DNA of 22,224 nt from positions 1 through 22,224 of the forward strand of contig NZ_ALEE01000487.1 of assembly GCF_000282995.1 (NCBI RefSeq). The letters are read 5' to 3'. The notes under the pieces were generated by a model that worked only from the letters and a program-made list of their open reading frames with translations, did no database searches and was not told the origin of the DNA. Source of the DNA: Melaminivora alkalimesophila. Its GTDB lineage: Bacteria > Pseudomonadota > Gammaproteobacteria > Burkholderiales > Burkholderiaceae_C. How positions within the stretch are numbered: position 1 is the first letter of the stretch; each line of letters opens with the position of its first letter. The translations under genes and the position numbers were made by a program. Positions 9,964-16,964 of this stretch are shown piece after piece.

Positions 9964-10755
9964 TCAGTTCAGCTCGTTGCGGTAGTAGTGGGTATCGGTC
10001 CGGTAGAGGCCGCGGCGCAGCTCCATGGGGACGTCGTTGTAGGTGTAGGCCAGGCGCTCGACGCTCAGCAGCGGGGTGGCCGGGCTCACGCCCAGCCCTT
10101 CGGCCTGGGCGGCATCGGGCAGCACAGCGCGCAGCTTTTCCTCGGCGCGCACCATGCGCACACCGAAGTCCAGCTCGAACATGGCATAGGTCGGCCCCTG
10201 GTAGGAGGCCATCTGCTCAGCCGTCAGTCCCTTGAAGGCATGGCCGGGCAGCCAGATTTCCTCGAGGATGGTCGGCACCTCGGCGAAGGCCAGCACGCGC
10301 CGCACGTAGACGACGCCGTCGCCGGTGCGCAGCGCCAGGGCGCGCGCCACCTCGGCGCTGGCGCGCTGGCGGCGACATTCCAGGATGGTGCGCTGCGCAG
10401 GGCCTTCCTCGTGCACGTCGCCGCGGTCGGGCTGCAGCCGCAGGAAGCGGTACTGCACCTGCTGCTCGGCGTGCGTGGCGACGAAGGTGCCCTTGCCCTG
10501 GCGTCGCACGAGCAGGTTCTCCGCAGCCAGCTCGTCGATGGCCTTGCGTACGGTGCCCTGGCTGACGCGAAAGCGCGCCGCCAGATCGATCTCGCTGGGG
10601 ATGGCCTCGCCCGGCTTCCACTCGCCGTGCTGCAGGCTGTGCAGGATCAGGCCCTTGATCTGCTGGTAGAGCGGGCTGAAGGCCGGCGCCTGGGACAGGG
10701 CGCCGCCGCCGGGGACCGCGGCGCCGTCGGAGGCGGGGGGAGCGACTGAGGACAT
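9964..10755 (-). CDS. GntR-family transcriptional regulator (HutC/UTRA type)
   Basis: 263 residues. The winged helix-turn-helix spans about residues 27-93, with SEIDLAARFRVSQGTVRKAIDELAAENLLVRRQGKGTFVA as the canonical GntR reader. From about 100 on, the UTRA ligand domain includes VVYVRRVLAFAEVPTILEEIWLPG and ends PLLSVERLAYTYNDVPMELRRGLYRTDTHYYRNEL. HutC-type GntR proteins bind small carboxylates, amino acids or sugars and usually repress neighbours. It sits between sdhC (same strand) and mdh (divergent), so a TCA-cycle role is the natural inference. Its own promoter spacer contains a perfect palindrome, suggesting autoregulation. The first 26 residues are Ala/Gly/Pro-rich and poorly conserved-looking. 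The ATG at 10755 was kept because no better start precedes the HTH. Confidence 0.92.
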   Translation of the reverse strand: MSSVAPPASDGAAVPGGGALSQAPAFSPLYQQIKGLILHSLQHGEWKPGEAIPSEIDLAARFRVSQGTVRKAIDELAAENLLVRRQGKGTFVATHAEQQVQYRFLRLQPDRGDVHEEGPAQRTILECRRQRASAEVARALALRTGDGVVYVRRVLAFAEVPTILEEIWLPGHAFKGLTAEQMASYQGPTYAMFELDFGVRMVRAEEKLRAVLPDAAQAEGLGVSPATPLLSVERLAYTYNDVPMELRRGLYRTDTHYYRNELN

Positions 10756-10844
10756 GGGTGGTGGACGTCAGGGGCGGCGGGCGGCGCGGGTCGCCGGCGC
10801 CAGGCGCGGGCGCCCAGGCGCGCCGCGAGCCGGCCAGGCAGCCC

Positions 10845-10873
10845 ATCATAATCTTATATAAGACATAAGACAA
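10845..10873 (-). promoter_or_regulatory. Predicted sigma-70 promoter of the gntR gene
   Basis: On the minus strand a -35 TTGTCT (complement of 10868-10873) and a -10 TATGAT (complement of 10845-10850) are separated by exactly 17 bp. The spacer contains the 12-bp palindrome of the candidate operator. Transcription would start near 10838, leaving a leader of about 80 bases before the ATG at 10755. Confidence 0.6.
10852..10871. promoter_or_regulatory. Candidate GntR operator: palindrome plus third half-site
   Basis: TCTTATATAAGA at 10852-10863 is a perfect palindrome in otherwise GC-rich DNA. The half ATAAGAC at 10858-10864 is repeated directly at 10865-10871, so three half-sites lie in 20 bp. 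The site fills the gntR promoter spacer and ends four bases before the mdh -35 box, so one bound protein could block both promoters. That the adjacent GntR protein binds it is inference. Confidence 0.6.
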
Positions 10874-10874
10874 A

Positions 10875-10904
10875 TTGACCACTGCAGCGGTTCGGCGCTA
10901 AACT
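10875..10904 (+). promoter_or_regulatory. Predicted sigma-70 promoter of mdh
   Basis: A -35 TTGACC at 10875-10880 and a -10 TAAACT at 10899-10904 are separated by 18 bp. Transcription would start near 10911, giving a leader of about 92 bases before the mdh ATG at 11003. Confidence 0.6.
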
Positions 10905-11002
10905 TGCGAGCTGTTCTGCGGGGCACGAGGCTGCTGATGACTGGCGCTGGTGCTGCCTTGCACCACACACTCTTTCCTCGTTCAGTCACCTGGAGTTTTC
11001 CC

Positions 11003-11989
11003 ATGAGCAAGAAGCCCGTCCGCGTTGCAGTCACCGGTGCCGCCGGCCAGATCGGTTACGCCCTGCTGTTTCGCATCGCCTCCGGAGAGATGCTGGGCAA
11101 GGACCAGCCCGTCATCCTGCAGCTGCTGGAGATCCCGGACGAAAAGGCGCAGAACGCGCTCAAGGGCGTGATCATGGAGCTCGAAGACTGCGCCTTCCCG
11201 CTGCTGGCCGGCATCGAAGCCCACTCCGACCCCCTGCAGGCCTTCAAGGACACCGACTACGCCCTGCTGGTGGGCGCCCGCCCGCGCGGCCCTGGCATGG
11301 AGCGCGCCGACCTGCTGGCGGCCAACGCCCAGATCTTCACGGCCCAGGGCAAGGCGCTCAACCAGGTCGCCTCGCGCGATGTGAAGGTGCTGGTGGTGGG
11401 CAACCCGGCCAACACCAATGCCTACATCGCCATGAAGAGCGCGCCCGACCTGCCGCGCGAGAACTTCACCGCCATGCTGCGCCTGGACCACAACCGCGCA
11501 GCCTCGCAGCTGGCGGCCAAGGGCGGCTTCAAGGTCGGCGACATCAAGAAGCTCACCGTCTGGGGCAACCACTCGCCCACCATGTACGCCGACTACCGCT
11601 TCGCCACGGTCAACGGCCAGTCGGTCAAGGATGCGATCAACGATCCCGCGTGGAACAAGGACGTGTTCCTGCCCACCGTCGGCAAGCGCGGCGCGGCCAT
11701 CATCGCCGCGCGCGGCCTGTCGTCTGCGGCGTCCGCAGCCAACGCCGCCATCGACCACATGCGCGACTGGGCACTGGGCTCCAACGGCGAATGGGTGACC
11801 ATGGGCGTGCCGTCCAATGGCGAATATGGCATCCCCAAGGACGTGGTCTTCGGTTTTCCCGTGACGACGGAGAACGGCAAGTACCGGATCGTCGAGGGCC
11901 TGGAGATCGACGCTTTCTCGCAGGAGCGCATCGACGCCACCCTGGCCGAACTGCAGAGCGAGCAGGACGGCGTCAAGCACCTGCTCTGA
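11003..11989 (+). CDS. mdh: Malate dehydrogenase, NAD-dependent
   Basis: 328 residues. The NAD-binding loop TGAAGQIG is at 11-18. The substrate-binding arginines lie in [13 protein letters not shown] (Arg94, Arg101) and LDHNRA (Arg165). The catalytic pair is Asp162 and His190 ([12 protein letters not shown]). This pattern is the cytosolic-type MDH lineage found in many beta-proteobacteria rather than the Escherichia coli mitochondrial-type enzyme. It interconverts malate and oxaloacetate in the TCA cycle. The ATG at 11003 has TGGAG at 10991-10995. The frame is open upstream to 10904, but the family starts at [15 protein letters not shown]. It is divergent from gntR, and a CitE-like gene starts five bases after its stop. 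Confidence 0.97.
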   Translation: MSKKPVRVAVTGAAGQIGYALLFRIASGEMLGKDQPVILQLLEIPDEKAQNALKGVIMELEDCAFPLLAGIEAHSDPLQAFKDTDYALLVGARPRGPGMERADLLAANAQIFTAQGKALNQVASRDVKVLVVGNPANTNAYIAMKSAPDLPRENFTAMLRLDHNRAASQLAAKGGFKVGDIKKLTVWGNHSPTMYADYRFATVNGQSVKDAINDPAWNKDVFLPTVGKRGAAIIAARGLSSAASAANAAIDHMRDWALGSNGEWVTMGVPSNGEYGIPKDVVFGFPVTTENGKYRIVEGLEIDAFSQERIDATLAELQSEQDGVKHLL

Positions 11990-11994
11990 GCCGC

Positions 11995-13113
11995 ATGGGC
12001 CCCGGCGCAGCTCCAGGCAGCGCCCCCGCGGGGGCGGGTGCCACCCATCCGCGCGATGTGCTCCTGGGCGCGCAGGCGGCGCTGGGCGGGTTGCCCGTGT
12101 GCGACCACTACAGCGGCGTCGAGGCGCGCATGCGCAAGAGCCTGCAGCTGCAGCAGGAGCTGACCGCCGAGTTTGGCCGCTGCGTGCTCGACGTCACGCT
12201 CGACTGCGAGGACGGCGCGCCGGTCGGCGCCGAGCGCGCGCATGCCGAGCTGGTGGCGCGCCTGGCACGCGAGGCGGCGCCCGGTGCACGCGTGGCGGTG
12301 CGGGTACACACCGTCGACCACCCGGCCTTTGCGGCCGATGTGGACATCATCGCCGGCCAGGCCGGCGAGCGGCTGTGCCACCTCATGCTCCCGAAGGTCG
12401 AGTCGATCGATGACGTGCTCGCTGCCGAGCGTGCCCTGGATGCCGCCGGCGCCCCCCATTTGCCGCTGCACGCACTGATCGAGTCGCCAGCGGCGGTGCA
12501 GCGCGCCTTCGAGATCGCCGCCCACCCGCGCATCCAGAGCCTGAGCTTCGGCCTGATGGACTTCGTCTCGGCCCACGGCGGCGCCATTCCTGCTTCCGCC
12601 ATGGGCTCGCAGGGGCAGTTCGAACACCCGCTGGTGGTGCGCGCCAAGCTGGAGATCGCCTCCGCCTGCCACGCCCATGGCAAGGTGCCCTCGCACTGCG
12701 TGGTGACGGAGTTCAGCGACAGCGGCGCGCTGCGCCAGGCGGCCATGCGCGCCGCGCAGGAGTTCGGCTACACCCGCATGTGGAGCATCCATCCGGCACA
12801 GGTCCGCCCCATCCTGGAAGCCTTCGCTCCGCGCCAGGACGAGGTCGAACGCGCGGCGCGCATCGTCGCTGCCGCCCAGGCCGCCGACTGGGCGCCGATC
12901 AGTGACGACGGCGTGCTGCACGACCGCGCGAGCTACCGGTATTTCTGGCAAGTGCTGGAGCGTGCCTACCGGACAGGGCGGGCGTTGCCCGAAGCGGCGC
13001 AACCCTGGTTTGCCACAGCGGCGACAATAGGGGATGCGGGGCCGCGGAGTCGAGCGCCCGGCCCCGCCCACTGCCATCCGCCCGTCCACCGCCCTTTGCA
13101 GGAGTCACCATGA
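11995..13113 (+). CDS. CitE-like / HpcH-HpaI aldolase family CoA-ester lyase
   Basis: 372 residues from ATG 11995. The CitE-type barrel is recognisable: [14 protein letters not shown] near 65-78, LMLPKVES at 130-137, the metal-ligand glutamate Glu163 in [16 protein letters not shown] with Asp189, and MWSIHPAQV near 262-270. Family members cleave or hydrolyse malyl-CoA, citramalyl-CoA or citryl-CoA using Mg2+. Partner citrate lyase subunits (citD, citF) are absent here, so citrate fermentation is unlikely and a malyl- or citramalyl-CoA reaction is more plausible. The start is uncertain: there is no clear Shine-Dalgarno, the first 16 residues are Gly/Ala/Pro-rich and cover a strong hairpin at 12016-12042, and a GTG at 12058 is the alternative. 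The last 25 or so residues are Arg/Pro-rich and run into the next gene through an ATGA overlap. Confidence 0.88.
   Translation: MGPGAAPGSAPAGAGATHPRDVLLGAQAALGGLPVCDHYSGVEARMRKSLQLQQELTAEFGRCVLDVTLDCEDGAPVGAERAHAELVARLAREAAPGARVAVRVHTVDHPAFAADVDIIAGQAGERLCHLMLPKVESIDDVLAAERALDAAGAPHLPLHALIESPAAVQRAFEIAAHPRIQSLSFGLMDFVSAHGGAIPASAMGSQGQFEHPLVVRAKLEIASACHAHGKVPSHCVVTEFSDSGALRQAAMRAAQEFGYTRMWSIHPAQVRPILEAFAPRQDEVERAARIVAAAQAADWAPISDDGVLHDRASYRYFWQVLERAYRTGRALPEAAQPWFATAATIGDAGPRSRAPGPAHCHPPVHRPLQESP
12016..12042 (+). other. GC-rich hairpin just after the mdh stop
   Basis: CGCCCCC at 12021-12027 faces GGGGGCG at 12030-12036, a 16-bp perfect palindrome, extended by GGCA at 12016-12019 and TGCC at 12039-12042. 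No U-tract follows. It lies 27 bp after the mdh stop and inside the first codons of the CitE-like frame as annotated, so it may slow or end mdh transcription or affect the choice of CitE start. Confidence 0.6.
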
Positions 13114-13751
13114 AGACCCTCATCCCTTGCGCCCTGTTGCTGCTGGCTCCCACCTGGACCCTGGCCCAGAGCGCGCCAGCCAAGCCGCCCGCCAAGGCGG
13201 CGACGGCGACGACGACCAAGAAGGCGGCCGCGCCTGCGAAGCCTGCAGCCGCCAAGTCGACCGCCAAGGCGGGCAAGAAGGCGCCCGCTGCCAAGGCCAG
13301 CGCCGTCGCCAAGGCAGAGCCGCCCAGCAGCCGCACGCTGCTGCACAGCGGCGCCATGCAGGTGGCCTCCGGCCTGGCCGCGGCCCAGGCGGCCCTGAGC
13401 CCCGAGGAGCTCGCCATCGCCGAGCGCGTCCACACCGGCCTCATCGCCTGCGAGCTGGGAACCTCGGTGGACATCCAGCCCGATCCACAGTCGCCCGGTC
13501 GCTTCCACGTCCAAGGCAAGGGCTTCAAGTACTACATGTCGCCGGTCGCCACCTCCAGTGGCGCGGTGCGCCTGGAAGACACGCGCGCCGGCGCCGTCTG
13601 GATCCAGATCGCCAACAAGTCCATGCTCATGAACCAGAAGCTTGGCCAGCGCATGGCCGACGAGTGCATGAGCCCGCAGCAGGTGACCGTGGCGGAGGCG
13701 ATCAAGCGCAATCCGCCCCAGAGCCTGCTCGACAACCCCGGCAACCGCTAG
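13110..13751 (+). CDS. Uncharacterised exported protein with Lys/Ala-rich linker
   Basis: 213 residues; I do not recognise a named family. The N-terminus [22 protein letters not shown] is a good Sec signal peptide with likely cleavage after TLA (residues 17-19). Residues 23-70 are a repetitive Ala/Lys/Pro stretch resembling histone H1 tails, here more likely a periplasmic linker. From about 74 on the composition is normal and looks folded: LSPEELAIAERVHTGLIACELGTSVDIQPDPQSPGRFHVQGKGFKYYMSPVATSSGAVRLED ... AVWIQIANKSMLMNQKLGQRMADECM, with two cysteines (about 114 and 190) that could form a disulfide. GGAG lies at 13101-13104 before the ATG, which overlaps the stop of the CitE-like gene as ATGA. 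Placed between that gene and acnB, it may belong to a conserved TCA neighbourhood, but its function is unknown. Confidence 0.8.
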   Translation: MKTLIPCALLLLAPTWTLAQSAPAKPPAKAATATTTKKAAAPAKPAAAKSTAKAGKKAPAAKASAVAKAEPPSSRTLLHSGAMQVASGLAAAQAALSPEELAIAERVHTGLIACELGTSVDIQPDPQSPGRFHVQGKGFKYYMSPVATSSGAVRLEDTRAGAVWIQIANKSMLMNQKLGQRMADECMSPQQVTVAEAIKRNPPQSLLDNPGNR

Positions 13752-13871
13752 GCGCCCGCGCTCACCCGCCGAAGGGCCTGAACGCGTCGCCCGAGGGTGA
13801 CGCGCCGGCCCTTGCTGCGCGCCTGACGACCTCATCCCATCATCCATTCCCACCTTCCGGAGAAAGAAGAC
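13752..13871 (+). promoter_or_regulatory. acnB leader with long imperfect hairpin
   Basis: AAGGGCC (13772-13778) pairs with GGCCCTT (13807-13813), and inside this CGCGTC (13783-13788) pairs with GACGCG (13799-13804). The internal loop is 4/2 and the apical loop 10 bases. The structure ends 58 bases before the acnB ATG. No U-tract follows, and no clear -35/-10 pair was found, so it may be a cis element of a read-through transcript or a boundary structure for the upstream gene. Confidence 0.45.
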
Positions 13872-16463
13872 ATGCTGAAAGCCTACCGCGACCATGTGGC
13901 CGAGCGCGCCGCACTGGGCATCCCGCCGCTGCCGCTCGATGCCCAGCAGACGGCCGAGCTGATCGAGCTGATCAAGAACCCGCCCGCCGGCGAGGCCGAA
14001 TTCCTGCTCGAGCTGCTCACGCACCGCGTGCCGCCCGGCGTGGACGACGCCGCCAAGGTCAAGGCGTCGTTCCTCGCCGCCGTGGCACACGGCGACCTGG
14101 CGGTGGAGCTGATCTCCCGGGCGAAGGCCACCGAGCTGTTGGGCACCATGGTGGGCGGCTACAACGTCGAGCCGCTGATCGAGTTGCTGGACGACGCCGA
14201 AGTCTCGGCGCAAGCGGCCGAGGCGCTGAAGAAGACGCTGCTGATGTTCGACTTCTTCAACGACGTGGCGGCCAAGGCCAAGGCCGGCAACGCCAAGGCG
14301 CAGGAGGTGATGCAGAGCTGGGCCGACGCCGAGTGGTTCACCAGCCGCCCCGAGGTCGAGAAGAAGATCACCGTCACCGTCTTCAAGGTGCCCGGCGAGA
14401 CCAACACCGACGACCTCTCGCCCGCGCCCGACGCCTGGAGCCGTCCGGACATCCCGCTGCACTACCTGGCGATGCTGAAGAACACGCGCCCCGATGCGGC
14501 CTTCCAGCCGGAGGAAGACGGCAAGCGCGGGCCGATCCAGTTCATCGAGGACCTCAAGAAGAAGGGCCACCTGGTGGCCTACGTGGGCGATGTGGTGGGC
14601 ACGGGCTCGTCGCGCAAATCGGCCACCAACAGCGTGATCTGGGCCACGGGACAGGACATCCCGTACGTGCCCAACAAGCGTTTCGGCGGCGTGACGCTGG
14701 GCGGCAAGATCGCCCCCATCTTCTTCAACACCCAGGAAGACTCGGGCGCCCTGCCCATCGAGGTCGACGTCTCGAAGATGGAGATGGGCGACGTGATCGA
14801 CATCTATCCCTACGAGGGCCGCATCGAGAAGAACGGCGAGAAGATTGCCGACTTCCAGCTCAAGAGCGAGGTGCTGCTCGACGAGGTGCGCGCCGGCGGG
14901 CGCATCAACCTGATCATCGGCCGCTCGCTCACGGCCAAGGCGCGCGAGTTCCTGGGCCTGCCCGCGTCCACCGTGTTTCGCCTGCCGCAGCCGCCGGCCG
15001 AGTCCCGGGCCGGCTTCACGCTGGCGCAGAAGATGGTCGGCCGCGCCTGCGGCCTGCCCGAAGGCCAGGGCGTGCGCCCCGGCACCTACTGCGAGCCGCG
15101 CATGACCACCGTCGGCAGCCAGGACACCACCGGCCCCATGACGCGCGACGAGCTCAAGGACCTGGCCTGCCTGGGCTTCTCGGCCGACATGGTGATGCAG
15201 AGCTTCTGCCACACCGCCGCCTATCCGAAGCCCGTGGACGTGAAGACCCACCGCGAGCTGCCGGCCTTCATCAGCAACCGCGGCGGCGTGGCGCTGCGCC
15301 CGGGCGACGGCGTGATCCACAGCTGGCTCAACCGCCTGCTGCTGCCCGACACCGTGGGCACGGGCGGCGACTCGCACACGCGCTTCCCCATCGGCATCAG
15401 CTTCCCGGCAGGCTCGGGTCTGGTGGCCTTTGCCGCCGCCACCGGCGTCATGCCGCTCGACATGCCGGAGTCCGTGCTGGTGCGTTTCAAGGGCGAGATG
15501 CAGCCGGGCGTGACGCTGCGCGACCTGGTGCACGCCATTCCCCTGTACGCCATCAAGGCCGGCCTCTTGACGGTGGCCAAGGCGGGCAAGAAGAACGTCT
15601 TCTCGGGCCGCATCCTGGAGATCGAGGGGCTGCCGCACCTGAAGGTGGAGCAGGCCTTCGAGCTGTCCGACGCCTCGGCCGAGCGCTCGGCGGCCGGCTG
15701 CACCATCAAGCTCGACAAGGAGCCGATCATCGAGTACCTGAAGTCGAACGTCGTTCTGATGAAGAACATGATCGCCGAGGGCTACCAGGACGCCAAGACA
15801 CTGGCGCGCCGCATCGAGAAGGTGGAGGCTTGGCTGGCCGACCCGCAGCTGCTCGAAGCCGACCAGGACGCCGAGTACGCCGCCGTGATCGAGATCGACA
15901 TGAACGAGATCACCGAGCCCATCGTCTGCTGCCCGAACGACCCGGACGACGCCAAGTTCCTGTCGGAGGTGGCTGGCACGAAGATCGACGAGGCCTTCAT
16001 CGGCTCGTGCATGACCAACATCGGCCACTTCCGCGCCGCGGCCAAGCTGCTGGGCGGCCAGCGCGACATCCCGGTCAAGCTGTGGATCGCGCCGCCGACC
16101 AAGATGGACGAGAGCGAGCTGATCAAGGAAGGCCACTACGCCGCCTTCGGCACCGCCGGCGCACGCACCGAGATGCCCGGCTGCTCGCTGTGCATGGGCA
16201 ACCAGGCGCAGGTGCGGGAAGGCGCGACGGTGATTTCGACCTCGACGCGCAACTTCCCCAACCGCCTGGGCAAGAACACCAACGTGTTCCTGGGCTCGGC
16301 CGAGCTGGCGGCGATCGCCTCGCGCCTGGGTCGCCTGCCGACCAAGGAGGAGTACCTCGCCGAGATGGGCGTGATCGACCAGGACAAGGACAGCGTGTAC
16401 CGCTACATGAACTTCGACCAGATCGAGGAATACGCGCAGGTCGCCGAGGGCGTGCCGGCCTGA
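13872..16463 (+). CDS. acnB: Aconitate hydratase B
   Basis: 863 residues, the usual AcnB length. The N-terminal HEAT-like helical domain (about 1-160) is specific to AcnB. The swivel domain follows ([31 protein letters not shown]), then the three aconitase domains. The [4Fe-4S] cluster ligands are Cys713 ([11 protein letters not shown]), Cys771 and Cys774 ([13 protein letters not shown]). Other active-site stretches are [14 protein letters not shown] and [11 protein letters not shown]. It isomerises citrate to isocitrate. In other bacteria AcnB also acts as 2-methylisocitrate dehydratase and, without its cluster, binds mRNA. The ATG at 13872 follows a strong Shine-Dalgarno (GGAGAAAG at 13859-13866). 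It is last in the mdh-side run and followed by a terminator. Confidence 0.97.
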   Translation: MLKAYRDHVAERAALGIPPLPLDAQQTAELIELIKNPPAGEAEFLLELLTHRVPPGVDDAAKVKASFLAAVAHGDLAVELISRAKATELLGTMVGGYNVEPLIELLDDAEVSAQAAEALKKTLLMFDFFNDVAAKAKAGNAKAQEVMQSWADAEWFTSRPEVEKKITVTVFKVPGETNTDDLSPAPDAWSRPDIPLHYLAMLKNTRPDAAFQPEEDGKRGPIQFIEDLKKKGHLVAYVGDVVGTGSSRKSATNSVIWATGQDIPYVPNKRFGGVTLGGKIAPIFFNTQEDSGALPIEVDVSKMEMGDVIDIYPYEGRIEKNGEKIADFQLKSEVLLDEVRAGGRINLIIGRSLTAKAREFLGLPASTVFRLPQPPAESRAGFTLAQKMVGRACGLPEGQGVRPGTYCEPRMTTVGSQDTTGPMTRDELKDLACLGFSADMVMQSFCHTAAYPKPVDVKTHRELPAFISNRGGVALRPGDGVIHSWLNRLLLPDTVGTGGDSHTRFPIGISFPAGSGLVAFAAATGVMPLDMPESVLVRFKGEMQPGVTLRDLVHAIPLYAIKAGLLTVAKAGKKNVFSGRILEIEGLPHLKVEQAFELSDASAERSAAGCTIKLDKEPIIEYLKSNVVLMKNMIAEGYQDAKTLARRIEKVEAWLADPQLLEADQDAEYAAVIEIDMNEITEPIVCCPNDPDDAKFLSEVAGTKIDEAFIGSCMTNIGHFRAAAKLLGGQRDIPVKLWIAPPTKMDESELIKEGHYAAFGTAGARTEMPGCSLCMGNQAQVREGATVISTSTRNFPNRLGKNTNVFLGSAELAAIASRLGRLPTKEEYLAEMGVIDQDKDSVYRYMNFDQIEEYAQVAEGVPA

Positions 16464-16490
16464 CGGCCGCGCCCCCGGGCTTGAGAGAGG

Positions 16491-16522
16491 AACCCGCCCG
16501 CGCCCCGCCGGCGGGTTTTTTT
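16491..16522 (+). terminator. Intrinsic terminator after acnB
   Basis: AACCCGCC at 16491-16498 pairs with GGCGGGTT at 16510-16517, with a GC-rich 11-base loop and a run of seven T at 16516-16522. It begins 28 bases after the acnB stop. Confidence 0.9.
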
Positions 16523-16551
16523 CATGGGGGCGTTGCCCCCCTGGACGGAGG

Positions 16552-16911
16552 ATGCAATTGCCGACGAACGCCGAACGTTTCGAGCGCATCGATGCCCTGC
16601 GCGGGCTCGCCGTGGTGTGGATGACCTTCTACCACCTGGGCTTCGACCTGAACCATTTCGGCCTGTGGTCGCAGGACTTCCTGCGCGACCCCTTCTGGAC
16701 ACTGCAGCGCGTGGCCATCGTCTCGCTGTTCCTGCTGTGCGCAGGCCTGGGCCAGGCGGTGGCGTGGCGCCAGGGTGTGGCTTGCGATCGCTTTCTGCGC
16801 CGCTGGACCCAGGTGGCGGCCTGCGCGCTGCTGGTGACCGCCGGCTCGTTCCTGATGTTTCCGCTCAGCTTCATCCACTTCGGCGTGCTGCACAGCATGG
16901 CCGGCATTGTC
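16552..16911 (+). pseudogene. DUF1624 (heparan-alpha-glucosaminide N-acetyltransferase-like) membrane protein, 3'-truncated
   Basis: The first 118-120 residues are family-like: ERIDALRGLAVVWMTFYHLGFDLNHFG opens the DUF1624 acyltransferase domain, followed by membrane segments VAIVSLFLLCAGLGQAVAW and VAACALLVTAGSFLMFPLSFIHFGVLHSMAGIV. DUF1624 proteins are usually about 240 residues or more with further membrane helices. Here the family sequence stops near 16905-16911, and the frame then runs as polar, arginine-rich shadow sequence antisense to the aidB-like gene until 17400. I therefore read it as the 5' half of a broken gene. The start is ambiguous: GGAGG at 16547-16551 abuts the ATG at 16552, whereas the TTG at 16558 has proper spacing. 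It is 88 bp after acnB and beyond the terminator. Confidence 0.7.
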
Positions 16912-16964
16912 GCCGAGGGGCGCGGTGGCCCGGCCCCTTTCGGCTGGCGTGAAAAAGAGGCGCC

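Noticed and set aside
13176..13320. Lys/Ala codon repetition as a minisatellite or DNA repeat
   Set aside because: The repetition is at the amino-acid level with varied codons (aag, gcg, gcc, ccc in irregular order) and has no fixed DNA unit.
12966..16589. Minus-strand open frame of about 1200 codons opposite acnB and the exported-protein gene
   Set aside because: It is a shadow of high-GC coding sequence: Arg/His/Leu/Gly-rich with no domain, and it runs across several real genes and a terminator. The plus-strand genes carry full family motifs.
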